Counted from the first letter of the stretch, positions 9,341 to 19,124 are shown. The stretch: 21,882 bases of DNA from Apostichopus parvimensis (GCA_000934455.1 KN882252.1:263595-285476); one strand, 5' to 3'. The notes: generated from the letters alone by a model not told the origin. Program-made: numbers and translations.

Positions 9341-10737
9341 TTTTCATGCTCTATCATCTTCACAACCGTTGTACCCCGCGAAGCTAAATCCGCAGGATTA
9401 TCTTTACCCGGCACATGACGCCACTGTGCTGGGTTTGTCATATGTTGGATCTCCCCAACTCTGTTTGCAACAAACGGCTTAAACAACTTACTCCTCCCTC
9501 TTATCCAATAGAGGACATTTTGACTGTCTACCCAAAAGACAACATCTTCTAATCTGTAGCACAATACTGATGAGATCGAACCAGCCAACTTCAATCCCAA
9601 CATTGCACCCATTAATTCTAATTTAGAAATGCTAAGCGCTTTCAAAGGAGCCACCTTTGTCTTGGATGCAATGAGGCGAACAGTCACACCACTATTTGTC
9701 TCATTTCGTGCATACGCTACAGCAGCATATGCATCCTTACTAGCATCAGTGAATACATGAATGGATGTTTTACCACTCTCATACTCAATACATCTAGGCA
9801 CCACTACTTTGTCAAGGTTTTGCAAATCGCTGACCCAAGCTTTAACCTTTGATGCCAACTCTTGAGGAATTTCCGCATCCCACCACACTCCACTGGACCA
9901 GATTTCCTGTAGCATAATTTTTCCAGTAGTGATGATAGGCGACAAAAAACCTAGTGGATCAAAGAGACTTGCAAGCTGACTCAATATGTTTCTCTTTGTC
10001 ATCTTTTCCAAACTTCTATCTGGGCCTTTGAACACAAACACATCACTCTTAGCTAGCCATGTTAACCCTAAAGTCTTGATTGATGGCCACTCACTATCCG
10101 TTATTTTAATCTCTTTAGCTCTATGCTCTACAGGAATAGCTTCGAGTACCTTCTTTGAATTCGATAGCCATTTCCTTGCACTCATACCAGCCTTTGCCCA
10201 CAACTCTGTGAGCTCACGATACAACTGTATAGCAACATCTTCATCCTCTACACTATCCATACTATCATCCATGTATGTGGATGTTAGAACAGTTTCAGCT
10301 GCCCTAGGAAACTGTTCCTTGTAACGCTTTGCATTTTCTTGTGACACTTTTTGGGCAATGAATGGTGACACATTCAACCCAAAAATCAATCTGTTGAATT
10401 CGTAAGTGCCCGGTTCCTTTTGCACGTCCAGATCACGCCACATGAACCTGAACATAGGCCGGTCAACCTCATCTATCTCAATCTGCAAATACATTTCAGA
10501 AATGTCGCAGACCACCGCTACTTTGTCTCGCCTGAACCTAAGCAAAACATCACAGAGGTCATTTTGAAGTTTTGGTCCATTATTGATTACATCATTTAAA
10601 CACAGATCTCTATCTTTCGCTGATGCATCGTAAACTATCCTAACCTTAGTAGTCGCTCGATCCATTTTTACCACAGGAAAGTGTGGAATAAACCACTCTG
10701 TAGTAGATTTAGGTTCCTCTTCATCTACTTTCCTAAT
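9289..10737 (-). pseudogene. BEL reverse transcriptase and RNase H
   Basis: Counting from the Met at 10674, RT landmarks are KVRIVYDASAK, VVCDISEMYLQIEI (D57), RLIFGLNVSPF and STYMDDSMD (catalytic YMDD at 134-137). RNase H follows with VFTDASKDA (D310), LELMGAML (E353), WVDSQNVL (D383) and HVPGKDNPADLASRG. The frame is open upstream of that Met to a TAA at 10738-10740. Beyond the stop the same frame continues to about 10860 with KRLESLEKKL and VIQGYVDKG, the usual BEL segment before RT. So one nonsense mutation and one frameshift near 10870 disconnect RT from protease. The catalytic residues themselves are intact. Confidence 0.93.
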
Positions 10738-10849
10738 TTAACCCTTATCCACATACCCTTGAATGACACAGCTATATGCCTTGCCTAGTTTTTCATCTTT
10801 TATCAACTTCTTTTCTAGGCTTTCTAGCCTTTTCTTTGCAGACACATGA

Positions 10850-12283
10850 TTATTTGTGGTCATGTTTTTTTCTTTCTTTTTCTTTCCATGGAATTCTTAC
10901 TTGGTATCTACAATTGTCACCTCCAGGCATCGATTCTATAACCACTCTGATGGCCTCCTCTTCTTCTTTGGTGTGACAAGTTACTTTGCAATTTAAGCCC
11001 ATGTTATCTACTTCCCAGAACTTTCTGAGAGTTATGTTCACTTCTCTGTCAACAGTGCAGTGGAAAGTGCTCACTGATCTGGTGTGGAATGCTCTCCTAG
11101 CTGCAGGAGCAACAGGTCCCACACAAGTGTATCCTAATGGGGTGAGCCTGGCGATTGGTTCGCCTGATCTGCCCTTTACCTCATGGATTGACTCGTGTAA
11201 GCCTGCATGATCCAAACCAATCAAAATATCGACCTTGTTTCTGCTACCTAGAAACTTAGGAAATTCAATATCCTTCAAATGGTCCCAGTCTCTTGAGACC
11301 CTGCACCAATCAATGGGCTTCAGTTTACCACATACATTTTTAATTGTTATCGCCTCAATCCCATACTGCTTCTCTGGTCTATTTAGTGGAGAGATGTCAA
11401 ATTTAACTGGAAAGGACTGAAACCTTTCCTCTTTACCATTTAGTACCGTAGCCTTGACCTCTTCCGGCTTACCATGTATCCCTAATTCAGCCACTAAATC
11501 TTCATTCACATACGTCTGCTCACTTCCATCATCCAGGAAGGCATTTGCCTCTACAACCTTACCATTTGGTGAAGAAACCAAAACCGGGACTACCCTGAAT
11601 GATATTTGACCACACGCACCTGAATGAAATGTGGGCCTATTACTACCACTTGTAATATTTTCAGACCCAGATGCACTTATTGCATTATTTTCGAGATCAC
11701 GACTCCCTTTAGACATGGGCTCTCCTTCCTTGGTTCTGTGTAACAATCTGTTGTGATTTTTGCTACATCCATCAATATTGCATTTCATTACCCTGGTGCA
11801 CTGTGGTGAGAAATGTTCACCCAGACACTTGAAACACAGCTTGTTTTTTGAGGCAAAATCCCACCTATCCTCAACTCTCATGGCCAGGAAAGAATTGCAT
11901 CTCCATAACTTGTGTGTGCCCATACTACAACAGGGGCAGTTGGTAGGGTCACTAGGGTGTGCCTTTACACTGGCAGTGTGATAACTCCCCTTGTTTTCAT
12001 TTTTCTTTACATCATTCCTCCTCTGATCAACCCTTCTTTTGTTTTGTTTTTCTATGTTCATTTCCAGTTGTTTTCCAAACATTGTACTTTTAACTGATGC
12101 TTGTTTTTCTAGAAATTTGATCAGGTCATTTAAGCCAATCGTAGCCTGTTTTGTAAGAATATCATGAGATGCATTACTCCATCTGGTTTGAATATGGATG
12201 GGCAACAGATTTTGAACTGTAAGCAATGTATTACTGCAATTCAAATCGTTGTCATACCCCAATTTAGATAGAGTGATGCAAAA
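10850..12283 (-). pseudogene. BEL gag C-terminal part, zinc knuckle and DUF1758-like aspartic protease
   Basis: After an in-frame TGA (12284-12286) the frame reads the end of the gag helical domain (LLPIHIQTRW). A Cys/His-rich knuckle follows (CPCCSMGTHKLWRC ... CFKCLGEHFSPQC ... CSKNHNRLLH). The protease has FLDDGSEQTYV, where BEL proteases usually have LDSGS, so Asp-Asp-Gly replaces the Asp-Ser/Thr-Gly triad. VDILIGLDHAG and PLGYTCVGPV complete the domain. The last residues (YQVRIPWKEKE) begin the pre-RT segment, and the frame is lost in an A-rich run near 10870. The first residue of the open frame is not a true Met start. Confidence 0.9.
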
Positions 12284-12286
12284 TCA

Positions 12287-13262
12287 CTCTAAGTCCCCAA
12301 TTAATTCCCACAAATCTTCGGAGCTTTCGACGGTTTTACGTTTTTCCAACTTTGATGTCATCGCCCCCAGAATGATGTGTGATTGCCCAAATTGAACCTG
12401 TAATATTGCCAATGCCTTGTTGAACCCACTTTCTCCCTCAAACTCACAAGCATTAATAGCATTATAAGCCTTGCCTTTGCAAAATCTCAGTATATGTTGC
12501 AACTTGGTAAATTCACAATTCAGTTTACTAGCAATAACAACATTGAATGCATTTGTGAAGCTGAAATATTTACCTGCTTCACCATAAAAACATGGCATTT
12601 CTATTTTTGGAAGTTCAAAGGCAAGTTTCAGTGATTCAAAAGGACTGTTCTGTTCTGACGCCCCCACTTCTAGTTTTTGGGTATCAGTTTGGCGTTGTAC
12701 CTTTGTAGTTTGCTTAGCATGTCCATTTGTCGTCACTGCTCGATCCATACTCGTTAGTTGTTGGTGTCCATCTGACGCCACTGCTCGTTGATCCGTTGTG
12801 TGCGGCAATCGTCCGTCCACTGTCATTTGTTGATCAATAGTTTGTTGCAGTTGTCCTGCTGTTGCTTGTTGGTCCGTAGTTGGTTGCAATTGTCTGTCTG
12901 CTACCATACTCGTTCCTGGAGAAGATTTCCCTACCAGATCAGGTCCCTCGGGTAAGGTTTCTGTTACCGGTGCAGCAGTGTTCCTAAGAGCTGATCTAAT
13001 TTCGGTCACCATCTTCCAAAAGTTTTTCTCCACTTCCACCATCCACTTCTCCGCTTCTACGAAAGCCTCATCATCTTTGATGGTAGAAACGATTTGTTCA
13101 TAAATCTCTTCTAATTTGTTGAAATGGTCTTCTGCCTTTTTTAGCTGGTCAGCAATGAACTCTTGAGTCTTTTTCTTCCTTCTGTATCAACCTGATACAG
13201 TTATTTAATGTTCGAGTCAGTTGACTCTTCTTGTTTCTTCGCAATTGTTTCAATTCATCCAT
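12287..13262 (-). pseudogene. BEL gag N-terminal part (DUF1759-like)
   Basis: The probable original ATG is at 13260-13262 (MDELKQLRRNKK...), the first Met after the leader. That frame and the long frame below 13186 join through a one-base change in the A/G-rich stretch near 13170-13190. From Met 13042 on there are 252 codons: an acidic helical start, a Gln/Thr-rich low-complexity spacer (TTDQQ-type units), then FELPKIEMPCFYGEA, KLQHILRFCKGKA and LAILQVQFGQ, which are DUF1759 gag landmarks. The domain is cut by TGA at 12284-12286 in LIGDLE and continues in the same frame after it. Confidence 0.88.
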
Positions 13263-13310
13263 ATTTTGTTTGTATTATGTTGAAAAGTAATCACTTATAT
13301 TGCTAAGAAA

Positions 13311-13794
13311 ATGTCAATCTGGTCACCAACTTATTGACAGTCGGCAATTCAATGTCACTCTGACGTATCTAGTTAGCATCGATAGAAATATCCCGCTGAT
13401 GTATCCCTGTTGTATTATCCGAAATGTCACGCTGAGATATTTTATGAGAACAACTTAAAATGTTCCGACATTATTAACCTTATCCACAGCTAGCACAATG
13501 CATTGCTCTGCCACACTAATCCATTTAAGCGAGACCCGTGGAAAATGTCACTCTGACAATCCATTGGTATCATGTAACAAAATGTCACGTTGATGTATGT
13601 ATGATTAATTAACATCACTAGCACGGAATTGTCACTCTGACTTGTCTATTTTGTTTTGCTTTTTTCAGGAATGTCACTCTGACATATCTAACTGCGCTGA
13701 GGAATGTCACTCTGACATATCAACCTTACATTGAGTTATGTCACTCTGACATATCTAATTTGTAGCCTATTGGTGTGCAATGTTACCCTGATTA
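13311..13794 (-). repeat. Array of ~11-13 palindromic motifs (consensus ATGTCACTCTGACAT) in the BEL 5' leader
   Basis: Copies start at 13311, 13352, 13388, 13424, 13545, 13582, 13629, 13671, 13704, 13738 and 13780, with two weaker ones near 13460 and 13502. Six (13352, 13545, 13629, 13671, 13704, 13738) keep GTCACTCTGAC exactly. Copies 13671, 13704 and 13738 are full 15-mers with ATGTCA and TGACAT arms around CTC. Start-to-start spacing is 33-47 bp when the weak copies are counted. Sequence between copies is not conserved apart from a frequent ATAT-CT tail. The symmetry suits a dimeric DNA-binding protein site; in RNA each could fold into a short hairpin. Confidence 0.9.
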
Positions 13795-14060
13795 ATATTG
13801 CTAACTTTACTCACAGTTTTGCATTTAAGTTTGAGAATGCTACGATGTCTGCCAGCTTTATTCATAGTTGGCATAAATATTTTACCTCGACTGTCCATCG
13901 TCGACTGGCGGTCATACTGGTACACAGTCACAGTTACCCGTACACTTTGGCAGCTTCAGGCCTACGCTAGTCCTATCGTAGCTTTTCTCGTTGGTTGAAC
14001 TTTATGCATGTTCGAAAAACAATCCAGTAAATCCGCGGTCACCAGTTCGTTTTATGACTT
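13795..14060 (-). other. Remaining BEL 5' leader
   Basis: Non-coding leader between the motif array and the stem-loop next to the primer-binding site. The plus-strand open frames here (13731-13970, 13798-13998) are antisense to the leader and not supported. Confidence 0.55.
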
Positions 14061-14088
14061 TTGGAAACTATGGTTCACATGTTTCCAA
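14061..14088 (-). other. Stem-loop beside the BEL primer-binding site
   Basis: TTGGAAAC and GTTTCCAA form a perfect 8-bp stem around a 12-nt loop. In the sense of the element it starts 5 nt after the primer-binding match. Retroviral and retrotransposon leaders often carry dimerisation or packaging hairpins here; that role is an inference. Confidence 0.7.
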
Positions 14089-14093
14089 CCTCG

Positions 14094-14104
14094 CTCTGCT
14101 ACCA
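14094..14104 (-). promoter_or_regulatory. Primer-binding site, initiator-Met tRNA type
   Basis: The minus strand reads TGGTAGCAGAG three bases after the 5' LTR. This is complementary to CTCTGCTACCA, the 3' end of animal initiator Met tRNA. The match is 11 consecutive bases and then weakens. Confidence 0.85.
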
Positions 14105-14107
14105 TTT

Positions 14108-14312
14108 TGTTCTTACGTAAACAATAATCAGTCTGAACAAGGATTTTTTTGATTCTCTGTACTTTATTTCGTCGATCATCTCACGGATTCAAACGCCATC
14201 TTTATACTTGTGTTCTTACTCTCCTTCACCTTTGACCTCTAAATCACAACTTTTTTATATCTCAATTTCAAACCTAGCGCCCTCTACTCTCGTTTCTAAA
14301 TCCTTCAGAACA
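14108..14312 (-). repeat. 5' LTR of the BEL element (205 bp)
   Basis: It matches the copy at 7215-7399 at both termini and over two long identical blocks. It carries an extra AT-rich segment near 14245-14270. TG and CA ends are intact. Confidence 0.93.
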
Positions 14313-14453
14313 GGACCCCCTTGCAATGACTAGGCTACGGTAATCTGATTTAGCCAAGGCCATGATAACTACAACTTTTTTAGGGGATGCATCAATAATG
14401 TTATGCTAGCCTAAGCCTAAATACTACCCATATCAATAGGCCTAGGCTAAGCC
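14313..14453. other. Flank of the BEL element, nothing recognised
   Basis: Contains several GGCCTAGGC-type words and no coding signal. It does not begin with a copy of the 5 bases left of the element. Confidence 0.4.
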
Positions 14454-15431
14454 GAGTTCGGGCCATAGCAAGCTTCTACTCACTGGTTACGTAGGACTAC
14501 GCTTAGGCTATTGCTACTCTACAATCAGAGTCAGAGCAGAGGGGGTGGGTGAAACAACCTAACCGTGACGGAAAGGATCGAAACCTATTAGGGGAAAGGG
14601 ACATTTTAGGAATGGATTTTACACAGGAATGTATCAGTGAAACATTCTTTGATTTTCGTGGAAGGATATGTACACTGTCTTTAAATGTGACAGTTCGCTG
14701 GATATAATAGTTGTTTGAATAAATCGAATTAATTTTGGTTGAGTGTTTATTAAAAAAAAGCGATTCTCATTTTCGATTTAAATGACCGAATTTGTGGATT
14801 CTCGACATTCTCGACTTAAAAATTGCACTTACCGGTTGTGTAGTGGTGCGGTCCAATGTCATTGCGCAAGCGCACTAGCATCACGTCGTCCAATTCTACG
14901 GACGGAGAAAGTTGACTATTTTTACGAAAAAAAAAATTTTCCCGTGAAAATTACCTATGCACGCTGGTTCCAGTCAGTTTTAAACGTGTTTCCCGATACA
15001 CTTTGATTACAACCATTGTATTTGATGTTTTAAACTTGTTGTCTTGAGTTGTCGTGAAATGGGCCTGTTGACGCTAATTAGTACGACCCGATTTTGCAGG
15101 CCTATAGTATTGTTAGAGTATAGCGAAGCATATACAGTACATATTATAGGCTAGACCTACATTGCACCTACAATAAATGAGCTCTTTCCGCCATACAAGT
15201 GCTTTACCGATGGTGGAATGACACGGCCCCTAATTGTGGCCTACGTTGAAAAGGGCGTAGTCTAGTGTAACCCAGGCTGGCAATATAGGGCTAGGCGTTA
15301 AGCTGGGCCTGAACTATGGTCCGCCTTGAGTTCGGCCATTGCAAGCTTCTACTCACTGCTTAGGACTATGCCTAGGCTATTGCTACTCTACAGTCAGATT
15401 CATAGCCGAGGGGTGGGTGATACAACCTAAC
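14454..15431 (+). repeat. Pair of ~105-bp direct repeats (14454-14563 and 15328-15431)
   Basis: Both copies run from GAGTTCGG through GCAAGCTTCTACTCACTG and GCTATTGCTACTCTACA to GGGTGGGTGA and CAACCTAAC, with small indels. The ~760 bp between them hold no recognised gene; the frame at 14782-15006 has no domain. This may be a dispersed genomic repeat or a local duplication. Confidence 0.8.
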
Positions 15432-16669
15432 TTAGATACTCACAACAGGTGAACTCATCCGTAGCAAAAGATAAAACAAAACAGTTATGACTACGTCTTA
15501 CCTTTCTTCGAAGTTCGAGATCCTTTGGAACCAACCGCAGTGTTTTGATCTTTTTAGTACTGCATCCTGGCCTCGTATGTTAGAATGTACAATACGTACT
15601 ATAGTATTTACTAGTAACGCTAATTACGAATTATATATCTAAAATTCAAACTGAGGGCACCATTTCGATATGGCTCTTTCCATGAACTTGGGGCTCCTAG
15701 TGTGACATTGGGGTCAAAATTTCAAACTACTTACATTCCAGATATTTTTTTGCTGTAAGACCAGCAAACTATATGTAGTTTCATATTTTTTAAGTATTTA
15801 AAGTAGTTCCTTATCCGTGAAAAGATTATCTCAAACTTTGTTTTGGAGATTCGAACAAAAGCTCAGATGTAACGGGTTACACCGCTCTATGTTCAAATAG
15901 TTACAATGAAATGGGAAACAAAGTAAGTGTTTTTTCTCACATATAATTTTAATTATAACCATTGACAATAACATACAATGGTAAAAGTGCTTTCCTTAAA
16001 CTTTGGAAAAATGGTTTCACACTCCTTCAGTGTAAGCATCGTTGCTCAAAAAATAGGCTTAAAGAAGTCAAGAATATGAGTAAGACATATAAGTTCAAAG
16101 AGAAAGCATTCTCAGATTAAATAGTTTCAGCCATGTGACTTTGTACTTCAGTGCAATGTTTCTCAGTGCAGTTGTGCATGTTTTAAACATATTATTTCTT
16201 TTTGTGAGGCTTTTTCTTACGTGTTTGACTATGGTTTGGATTTAACAGTTACACGGCGCATGTGTTACATCTAGAAAAATCATATAAAGCTGTTCCTATT
16301 TGTTCCACTGAACCTCTCATGTGAAATGCTTTTCTAGAGAAGACTTGTGCTATGAAGAAATATCATTTATGTACTCTTCTTAAATCTTTTATGTCAGTAC
16401 CTGTTGTATTATATCCAGGCAGAATTTGGTTCCATAGTTAATGCTACTTTGCATCACATTTGGAAAGTGCAATCGGTATGTTGTCTCTATGCTTTACTAC
16501 AGTAACTGAACATATATGATCAGTACATATATATTGTGTATACATGCAGTAGTTATCTATCAATGTCAAATTAATAACTCACATGCAGGCAATATTCTCC
16601 CTTTATAGAATAACATAATTGCAACAATATACAGGGGACATTTAATAATACTATTCAATGAATTTCCAC
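15432..16669. other. Gene-free AT-rich stretch
   Basis: No coding or RNA gene was recognised. It includes one arm of the inverted pair (15668) and an AGATGTAAC-GG-GTTACACC word at 15865-15883 related to the cluster near 19600-20180. Confidence 0.45.
15668..15697 (+). repeat. Left arm of a ~29-bp inverted repeat (partner 20558-20586)
   Basis: Read against the reverse complement of 20558-20586, about 26 of 29 bases match, centred on TTCCATGAAC. Weaker similarity may extend inward. The arms are 4.9 kb apart and enclose the gene fragment at 17661-18546. Confidence 0.7.
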
Positions 16670-17590
16670 ATTCCTCTTGAAGCAAAATTTTGCAGATATG
16701 AAATTTCAATTGATAAACACATTGTTCACATTATTACAGTCATTTCAGACAATGTTTGGAAATTATTTTTAAGTAAACTCTCGCTGGAAGTACATATCAG
16801 TTATCTTAAAGACCTTTCTTTGTTTGCTTTTTTATATTCAGGATATCTGAGATATCTGTCATCCACTTTCCAACAATACACACCTTCACAAATCCCACCA
16901 AGTTCACCTCGGGAAAGAAAACTTTATTCCCTAAAGGAGATGCACCAACAACAGCATTTTCCAATTTGAGGCATAGATATTATTAAAAAGTTTCTGCAAT
17001 CAACACCAGGAGGAGAATCCAATCAAAGAAAAATCAACACTTTCAATGCCAAATATTTTATTTTCTTATGCTAAACTAAAGTAGCTCATAGATATAGCAC
17101 TTTATGATTACTTTTAGTCTTTCAAAAGTTTTAATTGAAAGAATCCAAGTTTAGCAAAAATGACAATTTTAATTTATATAAATGCTGTGAACATTATATC
17201 AGCAGTTTAACACAAACTTTGGAAACTCTTGCATAAACATTAACTGGATTTAAAATTCAATTATCTTAAATAACTTTTTCTTCTTTTAAGTTTCAAGATA
17301 TCAGAGATATCTCTCATCTGCTTTCCAACAACACACCCCTTGTCAATAGTCAGCAAGCTCACATCAGAAATGATTTAATATAATCCTTGATGATGATGCA
17401 CTAACAACAGTATTTCCCAATTTCGGGCGTTGAATTTAATAAAGAAAGTTTCCTAGCAACACCTGGAGGATAATCTAAACACAGATGAAAGAAAGCAACA
17501 CTTTCAATCCCAAATATTTATTTTTGAATGCTAAACTTGATCAAATATGTAACACCGTATAATAACTTTTAGTCTAGTTTGAATTGATGT
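16670..17590. repeat. Diverged tandem duplication, ~455-bp unit
   Basis: Unit 1 (~16670-17130) and unit 2 (~17130-17590) share TTATCTTAAA (16801 and 17261), GATATC...GAGATATCT (16842 and 17297), CTTTCCAACAA, CAACACTTTCAAT, a CCAAATATTT block and TTTTAGTCT near their ends. Divergence is substantial, so the duplication is old. The 103-codon plus frame at 16658-16969 lies inside unit 1, has no counterpart frame in unit 2 and is probably spurious. Confidence 0.75.
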
Positions 17591-17660
17591 AAACCAGATT
17601 CCAGATCACACCATTCAGTAAATACTGGAAAAACAAACACATTTAACAATTTTTAACAGA

Positions 17661-18007
17661 TTAAAAAGCAATCAGCAAGAACATGTTATTTTTCAGTTCA
17701 ACTCTCTTCATTCCCTTCATTCTGTTGTAAACATAATCAATTTCTTCCAGCTCATTGACTGTAAATGGCCCACTGCCAACCATGGAAAGTGGCCCATTGA
17801 TAACGTACTGTGGTTGCACAGCAGCTACATCAGACCTTTTTGGCCAGTCATAAGTATGTTCCTTATTTTCTGACTCTATGAAGGAACTTGAACCAGAAGA
17901 GTTCACCTTCAAGCCTTGTGAGTCTTCCAATATAAAATTCATTGGTGTAAAAAACAGCATAATATTTCTCCATTTCCATTTTAATATTCTTCGTCAGGCC
18001 TGCATAT
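17661..18007 (-). pseudogene. Candidate 3' exon of an uncharacterised protein (SH3/Tudor-like C-terminus), frameshifted
   Basis: A splice acceptor TTTTCTCTTTTCAG ends at 18008. The following frame reads MEKYYAVFYTNEFYIGRL and then KFLHRV before a stop. A second frame supplies TYDWPKRSDVAAVQPQYV and GPLSMVGSGPFTV and ends at TAA 17661-17663. The two frames look like one domain split by a one-base shift near 17870. The YYAVFY...IGRL start resembles an SH3/Tudor-like barrel, and the W-P-x-R-x-D-V tail recalls C-termini of uncharacterised invertebrate proteins; both are impressions without a search. A possible AATAAA on the minus strand lies near 17518. Confidence 0.5.
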
Positions 18008-18281
18008 CTGAAAAGAGAAAACATTGCTTCCATATCATTTTTGAAAGGAACATGTCAGGGATGGGAAAAAGATTTAAATAAGCCATTTCTTCCTCCAACC
18101 CCAAACCCCACCCAATGACCACGTCCACAACAGCCAACTAAAGAAGACCTTAAAGAACGGGGCAACCTCAGAGACAAAGATAAGGTATTCAAACAAGTGA
18201 ATGAATCACAAATGCTGGTGTTTTTTTTAAATATTACAGTTAGGTCCAAAAATTGTATGGACCATAGCTTTTAATAAGATT

Positions 18282-18546
18282 TTAGTTGGCACAGTTGTCG
18301 TGTTGTCTCATCCGTAGTTTGCACCCTTCATTGTAAACTTTCATTTTTTCTTGACTCATAGTAAGCCTGTAAATAAAGGCCCGAACGGCATCCTCTTTTT
18401 TATAGGCTTCATACCTTACTGGATCTTCTTGAAGTTTGGTGCGCCAGTTTGAAGAACGTGTCCAGTTACTTTTTGGTTCAACTTTCACTGCTGCAGTTTT
18501 ACTTTTAGAGGCATTACTATTCCTTTTGGCCAAAACAAATGCCGGG
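18282..18546 (-). pseudogene. Candidate upstream exon, basic Arg/Lys-rich segment
   Basis: A polypyrimidine tract and CAG (TTTTTTTCTTCCAG) end at 18547 on the minus strand, so the exon probably starts at 18546. It reads NWRTKLQEDPVRYEAYKKED, then AFIYRLTMSQEKMKVYNEGC and KLRMRQ, ending at TAA 18282. Similar basic repeats (R-x2-L-x2-DP-x2-Y-x2-Y-x2-KD) occur at the N-terminus of uncharacterised marine invertebrate proteins that have the C-terminus seen at 17661-18007, which suggests one gene with its middle lost. A weak donor inside NEG-C would join the two exons in phase; this is unproven. No true Met start is present. Confidence 0.45.
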
Positions 18547-19067
18547 CTGGAAGAAAAAAACCCAAATAATCACATATAAACTATTTAATAGCGAGTGAAA
18601 GGACATATCAAGCTAGGCCCTCAGTGAACACAAACCAGGGACCAAACCTAACCTGCCTCTGGTAGGCCTAAAAAAGATTCAACTAATGTTTGAATTAGGC
18701 CAAACACACAGGAATTTTTAAATGGTAGCCTAGATGTCAACATGCACCTTTCAACAACTATGTTAGGCCTTGAATCCACAAGGTACACAGCTACACCATG
18801 ATGTTAGTGTTTAACTCGATTTGTGCAATTGATCCCACAAAACTTGAGAAGTCTGACTTCTCCAGTCTAACTTGTTAGTGTTAGGACTAATTGATAACTT
18901 GATAAACAAATTTGAGTTATCCTTTAAATTTTTCATATTCAATAATATGATTCATAAGGTTTATTTTGCATTGTTGACCTGTCTATGTTTTAGCTCAGTT
19001 GGTATAGACTTAATAGGCTATGAACAAATGTTTGGTTATGACACTGCTAGGCTATTGAAACCGTCCG
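18547..19067. other. Gene-free stretch with AGGCCTA words
   Basis: Contains several TAGGCCTA-type words. Any first exon of the fragment below would lie here or further right, but none was recognised. Confidence 0.4.

Positions 19068-19124
<57 letters not shown>
19068..19124 (+). repeat. Perfect (TAC)19 microsatellite
   Basis: Nineteen uninterrupted TAC units over 57 bases. In one plus frame this gives a leucine run (CTA codons) within an open frame at 18872-19252, which I regard as non-coding. Confidence 0.98.

Larger units (their letters stand above)
7215..14312 (-). mobile_element. BEL/Pao LTR retrotransposon, degenerate
   Basis: The element is 7,098 bp and reads on the minus strand: 5' LTR (14108-14312), primer-binding site, long leader with a palindrome array, gag, DUF1758-like protease, reverse transcriptase, RNase H, integrase, polypurine tract, 3' LTR (7215-7399). 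The gag (DUF1759-like) followed by a zinc knuckle and DUF1758 peptidase, then RT with YMDD and a long integrase C-terminus (PLGRI, PGPDG), is diagnostic of BEL/Pao. Five frameshifts (near 13180, 10870, 9315, 8465 and 7970) and in-frame TGA 12284-12286 and TAA 10738-10740 show it cannot make its polyprotein. The LTRs have TG...CA ends but differ strongly. The flanks (GCAAG left, GGACC right) give no target-site duplication. No envelope-like frame was seen. Confidence 0.93.

Noticed and set aside
8792..12097. Plus-strand frames of 60-112 codons
   Set aside because: Antisense to BEL gag-pol, whose minus-strand motifs are unambiguous.
13311..13794. CRISPR-like array (short repeats at near-regular spacing)
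   Set aside because: The setting is a eukaryotic retrotransposon leader, repeats are only ~15 bp and degenerate, and no cas genes exist.
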